Positions 48,001 through 60,000 of a stretch of DNA of 64,000 nt are shown here, piece by piece; positions within the stretch are counted from its first letter, which is position 1; each line of letters opens with the position of its first letter. Where the stretch lies: contig OZ007579.1 in the NCBI GenBank assembly GCA_963931925.1, positions 36,891,066 to 36,955,065 of the forward strand, read 5' to 3'. The stretch comes from Onchidella celtica (Eukaryota; Mollusca; Gastropoda; Systellommatophora; Onchidiidae). A model generated the notes under the pieces. That model was not told the origin of the DNA. It was given only the letters and a program-made list of their open reading frames with translations, and did no database searches. A program made the position numbers and the translations under genes.

Positions 48001-51000
48001 AACACATGGTAACCATGCAGCAAAACTCGCTGTCTACTGATCAAGACAAATTTATGAGCTAACTAAATGAAATACTGAATTGGAGGTCTCTAGCAACCTC
48101 AACTAAAAAAAAAAAAATGATGATTTCAGAATGCTTTCCATACATGAATTTTCGTGTCAAAAGTATGGGGCTGAAAGAATGAACACTTTGAAGTAGATAT
48201 ATATATAGAATTACTGCAAGCATCAAGCGCTTTTGTGTGTGGTTAGGTCTTCCCTTCAAAATCTCAGAGTTTCTAAACCAAAGTGCATCCCTCAAATGTA
48301 CTAGATCATTTTGTTTCAGCCCGTCCACTTTCGCGTCAACTTTTACCTGTGTGGAACAGTTCGTGGTATCGAAGGATAAAGAAGGCTGTGACAATGTCAT
48401 ACAATGTTAGAAAGGCAAGTTTGCCCTTTCGAGAAGCGCATGTAAAAATTTGAAAACTCCATGTTTGTTTGTTTTTTCACAGTAAATCCAGACACTTTGG
48501 TGTCACATTTTCATGTTTCATGTACGGAACGAAATGCCCATTAACAATCATGTATGGAACGAAAATAGCGCTGAAATAATAGATTTACAAGCCTGTTCAC
48601 CCGCAACGGCATGGAACCGGCGTGGTGACCTGTTTTCAATATCAATTGCATTTTAATGTGTCTAGATCTAGATCTAGCTCTAGTTCACTGTCGTCGTTAC
48701 AATGTTTGTGCATTGTTGTTGGTGTTGTGAGCCAGTAATCTGTTGTAGTCGATAACATTATTCATGTCAACATTGTTTTTGGCACTAGGGGGTGGAGAAC
48801 GGGTCATTTTTCACGCAAGAAAATACTTTGTCATACTCACGTACGGAACAATTCATGTGAGTTGTACACACCGCTGCTTTGTTTTACGGACAGACAGTAT
48901 AAATAAACAAAGAAAATGAAAGCCATAGCTAAGTAAATATGGCATTTCATTTAAAATCAAGGCCCTTATACAGGTATAGGAGAATAAGAGGATGGTTGAG
49001 GGTTGCTCCTTTGTTCCGTACATGAAATGGCACCAAACACGTTACCAAATCTTACAGAAATAGCAGGAATTTTCATGATTTAACATATGGACATGGCAAA
49101 TAATGCTCATCATATTGAGCTTAAATGTCAACTGAAGTGGAATATTTTGCAATAGTTGGCCTTTTATGGTGTCATGGTTCATGTACGGAAAACTGTGGGG
49201 TGGGAGGGGACTTTTTTACCCTTCTATAGCAAAAACTATGACATGAACTGCTTTGAAAGTACAAAAAAAATCATTAAAACACTATAATATTATTCACAAG
49301 ATAAACACAAAACAGAACATTTGGGGCAACATTCAATTTTTACTCATTCTGTCCCAGATCTGGGGGCACCTTTTGGCAACTGACCATGATACACTACAGT
49401 CAGATTACACAGGAGAGAGGACAGGAGGATCCTTGCAGCAAAGGTAAATGGAAGGAGAGAGACACGCCCTATCCTCTGAATGTAGACTATGTTGAAGTTG
49501 GAAAAAAAAAGCGAAATATATAACATTTTCATTCCTTGTTTTCTGCCTCTCTTTACAAATGTCAACTTAAAAAAAAAATTTTCAGTCTCTCTGGTTAGGC
49601 TTTTGTTCACAAACTACCCTCATGAGTATCAAGAATAGTTAAATTCTTTAAACTAGCCAACCCGCGCAAGATAAATCTTGCGAATTTTCCGTGTATCAAG
49701 CCCAGCCATATATCTAGATCAAGGCTACATTAAAATAGCATTTGGATTCGATGCAAAGACTAATAGAACTTACTTTGTTACACCACTATTTCATGTAGAA
49801 ATATACAGGTGTCATTACGTTGATTTTCGACTACCAATGTGGAAAGAGAGGTCAAGGACGCAATTTCCGGTCACACTTTTCTGTTCTATCCGATGAAAAT
49901 GCGCTCTGTTTTTGCTGCTCAAAAAATTTTAATATGAATAATTCTAATACTAAAGACTGATTTTTATTCAAAATAAATGTGTCCGTAACTATTCGTCAAA
50001 AATTGATGCAGTACACCAAGTATCATAATTTTTGATGTCATAGTCGTGAAGTTTTACCTGCTTACAGGTTCACCCATTATCTCAATTATAGTAAGATTCT
50101 ACATTCAAGATTGGTCAGTATCTTGGTCACTATCAGTTGATTCATGACATACTGAGATCTCACTATTCTTGCAGAAAGGTGGATTTAATGGTTTTTGTCT
50201 GTCCCATTGATCCTGTTATTTCCTTTTTTTTCAGTTTTTGATATTCTTTTTGCTTATTGTTATTTCCACTAAATTGTATGAGTACAGTCGTAATGAGCAT
50301 CAGTCAAAGTTCATTGATACTGACGATTTCAATATGAGACCCAGTCCCACAGCATTTGGCCCTTAACCCTCGTCCCGTGTTCAGTGAACTCTTCCACATA
50401 ATGCCCTGTGCAGGGATAGGCGGTGGCCAGTCAGCCGATCGTTTACATGTTGCCGATAAACTCGGCGGTCAGGCCAATCGGGTCCTTTTGATCATGTGTA
50501 TCGTGTTTATTTTAGGACGCAGTAACAATACTAGTGGATAAATTGTAAGTGACCCCTATGATATTTGGATAAAGTACTTGTGATGAGATGCAATAAATTC
50601 TATTGTTAAATAGAGGCCCATAATCAAGAATTTTCTGCATTTACTTGCCCTTCAACACACATTTTGCCCTTTTCCCAAGAGCTGGGCACTTTGTTGTCCC
50701 GAAGTCAGGCCATTCAGGTGAACAAATTATTTTTTAAGATAGGCACTTAATTTACTAACCACATGTATCATGACATTGCCTTCTTCCTCCTGAATTATGT
50801 AAAGGTTCCACATACTATGAAAAGTTTTCTTATCACACCTTTAGCAAGAGATTTGATTTCCAGCTCATAGAGTACACATATGTACTGAAAAGCAGTTTAA
50901 TCAAAGCAACACAATATCTCTCTACTTGCCACATCAAATAAAGACAACGGCCAACAACAGAGTCGGTCATTTTTTTCCCAGTTTTCCCTGATGAAAAACC

Positions 51001-54000
51001 TACAGACAGACGCCCTTATGCAGCATGCCCTAGCATTACATCGGAATTCATCATTACAGACATAGAGCTGTTTCTCAAGTACACAGATGGCCCCTTTCTT
51101 CTCATTTCACATGTAGACGACAACCAGCATCATAGTCAGAAGTTTCCCCAAGATTTTCCCCATTTTGAACTTCAGGTTGTCAGTACTATTACATGAGTTT
51201 CATGAATGGTTGCGAATAGTTGCATCGAACCCATCTGTCAGACATAGTAGGGGTGACAGGATAGATAAGCAAGCGAAAATAGTGTGGGAAAAATGTGAAA
51301 AAGACAATAGTTGTGGCAACTGAATAAACTAAACATGAGGAGCAGGGCTGCTATACAATATAGTGGCCTCCCACAGGATGAGGGTTAATTTCTGTGTCTG
51401 TCTTAATGGAGTTGATTTTGCACAGTAAGAATAATTGCCATACAACAATCATATTGAGTTGCATCATTTCTACAACAATGAATTTTTTTTAGAAATAAAA
51501 CTTAAAAAGGAAAGATTACATATTGGCTCCATTGAGCATGAAGCTTACTTTGCACAGAATTTATCTGCTGAATTTTAAATATTTACTATATAGCAGCGAT
51601 GAGATTGAAAAGCAAAGATTACAAAGTGCAACAGAATTTTGAAGCCAAATTGTTTACATGAAATGAAATTTGAAAACTACAGTTACTGCAAATTGAATTT
51701 CTTTTCCGCTTCTCAGAGATATGGCAACTGTGCACAGAAGCAACCTCTTACAACAGACTGCTTTGGAACAGAGAGTCACTTAGTTTATATTGTTATTAAT
51801 GGAAAGTTGACAAAACAGTTCCTTTGACTGAAGTGGTAATTTGGTTCAGCCAATCATGATGCTTGAGAAAAACCTTAATAGCAGATCAAGTTGACTAAAT
51901 ATATTTAGGTATTAGTAAGTTATGGGGACATTAAGATAGAGGCAGATTATTTGACCCAGACACATTTTTAAGAATAAAACTTAAATTGATTTTGAAACTT
52001 AGTTGTTGATGATATTATGCTTTTGAGACAGGATTTGCCATGCCGAATGTCTCAACCCAGACCAAAATATACAAATGTTACAAACATGTTTTGATTTTGT
52101 ATGTGTGGCAGTTTAGATAATGGCAATTTTTTTTTCTCTGCAGCCAGTCGTGCTTCCTTCCAATCACATGTGGATATTTGGGCGGTACCCTTCACACCAA
52201 CAAGTTCTACTGCCCAGGTTTTACAATACAATGTATACAATACTATGGGTTTCTCATCACACCAGCTGAGTTTCTAGATTTAGCAGGATTTGCTCAGCAC
52301 AATAAATGGAAAGACTTCATTGTAGTAAAGAATGAAGGCTGTCTTCGGTAAGTTTTAACTTGTATGGAGGTTTGGCATGATTTTGTTTACTTGTTTCATG
52401 GATAAAAGCCAAGGCATCTTTAGAGTCTGATTTTCATTATGCATTGTTGTCCTGCAAGTGGTGCATCTAATCAGTCTTTTCTGTATTGTTCTAGGTTGAG
52501 GTAATGCAAAATTACAATGTAAATAAAATCATGAACTCTTTCAGAACTACAGTCTGTCATGTACTATCACAGTTGTACTTAGCTAAATTGATGTCAGTCT
52601 GGATGAAGCATAAGAAAAAAAGAGATGAAAAACAGGGCATATTGGTGGAAAGGGGCAAAGCTGTAAATCGTAATAACATCAAATCATTATTTACATTCTT
52701 ACACTGTACAATTAAACTCAATCTTAAATCAATAAATATTCTGAGAATCCAGTGAAACTTGAGTGAATTAGTTCACAATTCAGCAGAAACAGAAGCCATA
52801 CTAGAAGCTGCGCTAAACTTACAAAACCGAGACATCTGTAAAACAAAAATACTTATTCTCACAGATGCTAGGGCTGTCCTACAGGCCCTTCGTCAAAGCC
52901 CATATGATTATCATCAAAACAAACTCACCTCTGCCTTAGTGCAGTTGTGCCACACATGGTTTTCCAGTGGATCCCTGGTCACTGTAACATCATCGGAAAC
53001 GATAAGGCAGACACTCTGGTAAAAAATGGGGCAAATCTCCCTCAAATCAGAGAAAACATAACATTCTGAGAAGCCAAAAGTCACATTAAGGCAGCCTTGA
53101 AATCCAAGTGGAAACAAAGTCATCCAAGCCATGGAACAGATGATGCGATACACTTGCTCAGCAGAAAGGAGCAAGCTATCATTTTTAGGCTAAGAACTGG
53201 ACCTAACAGACTCCGGCAGCATCTTTACAAAATATTCAGGGTTTAAAAAACTGAGACATGCCCATGTGGAAATTCCCCAGTGAATGCAGAACATGTCCTC
53301 CAACAATGCCCCCTATACAGACAACAGAGGGAAAACAGCTGGCCCCGAGGTGCGGCACGACACACTAAACTATACGGGACAGCAGAGGAACTCAGGAGCA
53401 CAGTGTCCTCCATAAAGGCTACCGGCCTCCTGATATAAACAGTCTGACACAATGCAGAAGAAGAAGAAGAAGTTCACAATTCTAGGTGACAACACTGTCA
53501 CGAGCAAAGTTATGGTCTTGGGGATCTAATGACTGCACGAGAGGCAGCTAACTCACACTCGGACACATACACACAAGAAATTATTAAATAACAAGAATAT
53601 ATGTTGTCAGGCCGGCCGGGCCATATTATTACATAATATTAATATATAAAACAAGAGACAATAGAGGTATATTCAAGCAAAATTTCCAATTACTAACTTA
53701 ACCTAACATCTTTATGCCACTATGTTTCCTATCAAAGGTAATGCAATTAATAGCCAAATGGGTATATTATAAGAAATAAGATATTAATCTAAACTAACAG
53801 TTGAGTCGCCACTGGCCAGACGCCAGGCAAACTCCAGAAATAATACCAGATTCTCAGGGTACACTGAAGGCTATAACAGCCCAGTACATTCAAAGCCTAC
53901 AGAAGCACAACTTGGCTTGTAGGTATTTAAACAGCTTGTACATATAATTCTTTACAGGTAATCGCTCTAATGTTCATATTAAAATCATTGGGCTCGAGTC

Positions 54001-57000
54001 GTAATGATTCACAAGCTAACACTACGCTCATTCGTCGAGTCCAAGCTGTGGTTTTCTCTGACTTCCTATGATGCTGTGGGTTTTCTTCTATCCCTGACTT
54101 CTATCATACTTAATGAATAAGATGAGTTACCGTTGGTCACGCCTAACTGGTAGGCGCGAACATCAGCAGAGCGCAGCGTGGACTCTTAAAAGGTCAGTCC
54201 ACCCAAACCTTTCTTTCTACTCAGTCAGTCCGATGGCAAAGGACTTTTAGTCTTCAGACCACACAGTTCAGGTACTGGCTAACCGGAGATACTTCACGAA
54301 ACGATGCTTCTCTCGTCTGTATTCAATGAATTTCAACGTTACACGATGTTTTATACTATCCAACTACCCGGCAGGGCTAGTCCGCTGGCAAAATTAGTTC
54401 AGCAATCTCATTGGCCGAAACCTCCCACCATTTTGAATGTAGGAATATAGTCTGCACTATTCTATCAGCCAGTTAACGTGCAAAAACTTGTCTAGTCATA
54501 CTTAACAATGTCAACTATCCCCACCTTGTCTCACCCCTACCCCTTACTTCTAATCACGCACATTGAAACCGAAAAGCGTGAACCTAATAGTTTAACTTTG
54601 CAATTCCTTACTCACAAACAATTCGCGAGGACCGTTCAAGGCCACCAGCCAATTTCTCATGGCCCTGGTAAAAAAACAACTCACGGCTCTGCGTGAGACC
54701 CAACAACACCCGACTCGTGACAAACACGGATATCTAAAATATGCAGTCTTGAATCAGAAGAAACATGTCTAGTGGGTCATTTTTCTGCTCGTTATAGCGC
54801 CAACAGAAATGGCTAGAGGAAAAAAAAACTTGACCTTTTCCCTGGCTTTGGCCATAGGATAGAATAATGTTAGAGTATTTGATGCTTATGACCTTGAAGG
54901 ATGTTGACAATGATCATTCATTTATATGTTTGCAGGCAACTTATGGAGACTGGGCAGGTGCGCTTCAGAGATCATCATTTGTTTTGTTCAATGCAATGTC
55001 AGGACATCCCACATGAGAGACCGGATATCAGTCCAGGGAGCCTGGTGGGTGAGACAGAGACTGTAGACGAGTTGGAGGAGGAGGAGGACGAGGTTGAAAA
55101 GAACGGGGATGAACCACTTGAGGAGCCAATTATAGAGAACGATATTGCTATGGAAAATACTGGTGATAACTCTGAGGTAGGTTCACAGTAGGTACTCTCT
55201 CAGGAAGGTCTACCCCCAGCACATGAAAAGCGTGCACATGAGGGAAGATATTGGGAGCCTGCATACACTTTTAAATTACGGGGATTAATGAACAAGTTTG
55301 CTTTTATTTACTCTATTTGAGCAAATTTAGCATTTGGGATTATATAAAACTAAAAGCAATGTTTCTAAAGAATCAGTTAAGTTGTCCGTGCAAAATGTCA
55401 AAGTCTTAGAATATAAATTCTTTATCAAGAACATGAAGCATTCTCATGGCTGTACGCTTGATCAAGGAGGAGGGGGGCTGTGAGTATGAAAAGCATATAA
55501 TTATGTAGGTGGGTGTTAAAAAGATGGAGCGTATTTGCTTCAGAATTGCTCCTTTCATGTTTTATTGTTTTGTCAATTGTATTATGTAGTGTGTTAGTTT
55601 TTCTTTTTCTCACAGGGGTGAGATCGGGCAAGTTGTAGAAAAAAAAAAATTTGAGGAAACTACTCAAAACTAAAACTGACTTGGGGTTTTGCTTTGCAGC
55701 TTTGAAAAGTATACTCCATTTCAATCATTACCCCATCCACAGTAAGCAGAATATTCAGCTCGCAGATATTTACTTTGCTACAGAAAGCCGAATAGTAGGC
55801 TTGAGTGGGCACAGATTTTCTAACACTAATATAGTAAAACCTCGCTATACCGCCACCCGTTATACCGCCATTCTCGCATACCGCCAGCTTTTCGCCGTGG
55901 TACGGATCTGACACCTATACAAAGTCACTAAAAATCTCGTTATACCGCCATCCGCCAACAGTTTGACTGCTACATTCATAACTTGAGTATAGTAAATATT
56001 GCTCGTTATAGCGCCAACGTAAATTTAACCCCCACTCCCCACATCTACCTAAATCCAGCTAACAGTCGGAACATCACTTGGCGCCACAGTCTGTGTTTGT
56101 TACTCAAACACCAATCCTACTACACAGTCTTCGCTTTTGAAGTCCTGATAGGCCTACTGATGGGGCATGCAGTGGGAAAGACGGGTCACAGTTCAATAGA
56201 GAGTTTGTGAACGAACTTAACCCATACCCTGCGCGCTACCCGTAAAGCCCGCTGCCCCGTCAGTGACCTTACTCACGGAGAATATTATCTGGAGTCACTG
56301 ACCCGTGCCGCTAGACGATGACCACATACGCTGTCCACGTGGTTCGGTTTTTATTGATCGGTATGAAAACATTCGCTGCTATGCCTTATCGCGCTTGATA
56401 ATGAATTAACCAGCAAAACCTTAGTCTGTCAGTCTCTAACCAATGATCTGACTTATGATTCCAAACTGACAGCTGTAGTTTTCGTGAGAACAAAGCATGA
56501 TAACTAGCCACGCCCTCCCAAGCCCTACACAAATGGTTTCATCCTGATTGACACATACTAATAAACCAATGTGGGCATTTGGGGCAAAGATTATTTCAGA
56601 GCTTGTTTCTGATTGGTTCTTAGATAGAGACAACTCCAGATGGTGGTCAGCTTGTGAGAAAATGAGATAATATTGTAAATTTGTTGAGCAACAGTTCGCA
56701 TGTCGATGTTACATCTTTTGAAAGTGGGGGGAGAGCCTTTGAAAGCTTAGTCTTTGTGATTCTGACCAGTGGTTCACTGGTTAACATGTCCATGTCACAA
56801 TGCGTTTGATTTAGAAGAGATACAGTGAACAATAACACGGTGGTTGTCATGATTCGGATGTTGTTAAAACTCACGCAGAGAGTGAGTTGTTGTTGTTTTA
56901 CCAGGGCCATGAGAAATTGGCTGGTGGCCTTGAACGGCCCTCGCGAATTATGGTTGGTGAGTAAATAAATGTAAAGTTAAACTGTTAGAGTCACGCTTGT

Positions 57001-60000
57001 CGGTTTTAATGTTCGTGATTAATAAGTAATGGAGTAGGGGTGAAACAAGGTGGGGATAGTTGACATTGTTAAGTATGACTAGACAAGTTTTTGCACGTTA
57101 ACTGGCTGGTAGAATAGTGCAGACGTATTACTACAATTAAAATGGTGGGAGGTTTCGACCTATGAGATAGCTGAACTAATTGGGCCAGCGGACTAGCACG
57201 CTGGGTAGTTAGATAGTATAAAACATCGTGTAACGTTCAGATTTGGTGAATACAGACGAGCAGAAGCATCGTGTCGTGAAGTATCTCCGGTTGGCTAGTA
57301 CCTGAACTGTGTGGTTTGAAGACTAGAAGTCCTTGCTAACGGACTGACTGAGCTCTAGAAAGAAAGGTCTGAGTGGGCTGACCTTTGAAAGCCCACGCTG
57401 CGCTATTTTGATGTTCGCGCCTACCAGTAGGCGTGACCAATGGTAATATATCTTATTAGTTCAAGCATAATAGAAGATCAGAGATAGAGAGAGAACCACA
57501 GCCTCATAGGAAGTCTAAGGAAACCCCAGCTGGCACTCGACGACGAGTGGCCTGTGTTATAGAATTATTTCCATAGTATGATTGAAGTAATATGGCACAT
57601 TGTTGATGAATTGAATAATGATTGTGCATATATATAAATAGTTTTTTTGCAACTGCGTAATTACCTACAAGCCGAAGTGTGCTTCTGTAGGCTTGGAACG
57701 TACTGGGCTCTCCTAACATTCAAGCCCATATGATTTAGGGAGAGTTTGCCTGGCGACTGGCCAGTGGCGACTCAACTGTCACTTTAAATTGATATCTAGT
57801 TTCGTATAATATACCTATTTGCTATTGATTGCAGTACATCCAATAAGGAACCATAATTACATGAATATCATAGATTAAGTTAGTAATTAGAATTTATTGC
57901 TTTGAATATACCTCTATTGTCTTTTGTTTTGTTTATTAATATTTATGTAAAACATGGCCTGACCGGCCTGACATATATAGATCTTCTAGTTGTTTAATAC
58001 TTTTCTTGTGTGGTTGTGTCCGAGTGTGAGTTAGCTGCCTCTCGTGCAGTCGAATGCTCCCCAAGACCCTAACTCTGCTCGTGACATCTGGAGGGGACCC
58101 CACTGACATCTAGAGGACACCACTGACATCTAGAGGACCCCACTGACATCTGAAGAGGACCCCATCAACATCTGCAGGGATACCACTCTAGACTCTTATT
58201 TATGTCATTTTTTGTAGTTTATAGTTTTGTATACTGCTAAATTTTTTTGTTTCTCCCCCACATGTCTGGCATGTCCTCTCGTCATTATGTAAAACATGGC
58301 CTGACCGGCCTGACATATATAGATCCTCTAGTTGTTTAATACTTTTCTTGTGTGGTTGTGTCTGAGTGTGAGTTAGCTGCCTCTCGTGCAGTCGAATGCT
58401 CCCCAAGACCCTAACTCTGCTCGTGACAGTGGTTACGTCTCAAAAAGGTCAGTGACCCGACGCCTGAAAATAGGGCTTGCGCGTGGCGCGGTCAGCTTGA
58501 CCTGGGCGACTTTTGCCGCCCGTGCGGCGTGAGCGCTTGCAAGTCAATACCGACTATTGCCGCCCCGCGCAGGGTGAGGGTTAAGCACGCGCGAGGTGAT
58601 GCTTCAACTGGTTCATATCGGTCGCGGGTTTGATACAAACAATGCACGTTTGTTGCTGAATTGTAATGTAGCATTATTTGTCGTGTTGCAATACATAATA
58701 CTTTTACTCTTAAGGTGCGATTTCCTGAATAGATAAACTCCAACACACCTAAACACAAAAAAAAACAACAAAAAAATACAAATGATAGCAATGTAAACTT
58801 CAAAATGACAACGGAGGTTTATGTCTAGTGGAGAGATAAGGGAGATAACTGCAATATTTTAGACAATGTTAGCCAGTCCAATGTCGGTAAATTACTTATT
58901 ACTTATTTCCCTTGTTCTACATGGTATTTTCGTTGTACCGCCATTCTCGGTATACCGCCAATTTTCTTTTTGCCCCTTACTTGGCGGTGTAACGAGGTTT
59001 TTACTCTACCTAAGCTGACTTCTCGAAATACTGAATCCCATCCTGGTTCATTGATTATCCTTTACTTTAATATCTAATGTATTATGTCGTGTTTATACTG
59101 AGCGAAAGAAAAACATCTTTGAACTATGTCTACATTTCAAACTGGATAGTGTTGAAAGTTCCCGTCTACACCCACAGAAGGTAATCAGTCCAGCTACAGA
59201 TCTTTCAGTTTAAAACCACAGCATTTTTCATTCCCCATTAATGGCATTATTATAACACTTACCAGTTGATTCATTAAAAAAATTTTCCTTCGTCTGCCCT
59301 ATTCATTCAACCTGGGTATGACCATCTGGATTATTTTAAAATGCAACTAAGCAAGAGCAATGCCGTTGCCTTGACAGGGTATCATTTAATTGTAACTGAT
59401 TTATTGTTGTTGTTGTGATTGTTTTGTTTTTTTCCCAAACATTTGCAGACTGGGGGTTCTGGTGGTACTATCCATGTTTTGGACGCCAGCAGAGTGACTG
59501 ATTTCTCTTCTGATGTGACAGAGACCAAGGAGGAGATAAAGCCAATAATTGAAGAGGTAGACATGATTGTCTGTAGCCATGAAAAAAGGCAGTAGTAGTT
59601 TCATTTCTTATGTATTCCAGATAAACAAGTTATTGGTGACATAATTCTTTTGTTTATTTTCTTGCTGTTTGTTGTTTTATGTATTTTATATTGTTGTCTT
59701 ATGTAAGTTTTTAACTACCGTACATTATTTTTTACAAGTTACTGGTGTCATAATTCTTTTGTTTATTTTCTTGCTGTTTGTTATTTTATGTATTTTAAAT
59801 TGTTGTCTTATGTAAGTTTTTAACTACCGTACATTATTTTTTACAAGTTACTGGTGTCGTAATTCTTTTGTTTATTTTCTTGCTGTTTGTTATTTTATGT
59901 ATTTTAAACTGCTGTTTTATTTATATTTAATTATCTTAACATTGAGAAGTTATTGGTGACAAAATTCTTTTGTTCATTTCTTTGCTGTCTTTTTTTTTAG

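Larger units (their letters stand above)
56221..58580 (-). mobile_element. PiggyBac-like MITE, copy 2, split by LTR element
   Basis: TTAA at 56217-56220 and 58581-58584. Minus-strand ends are CCCTCACCCTGCGCG and CCCATACCCTGCGCG (inverted). About 760 bp without the insertion, matching the copies at 33.6 and 61.1 kb in reverse orientation. Confidence 0.75.
55832..59006. mobile_element. Pogo/Tigger-like element carrying nested insertions
   Basis: Inverted ends AGTAAAACCTCGCTATACCG and (inverted) AGTAAAAACCTCGTTACACC, flanked by TA on each side (55830-55831, 59007-59008), as in Tc1/mariner-pogo elements. Without the nested insertion it is about 810 bp and carries no transposase frame. It splits repeat X. 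Confidence 0.7.
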
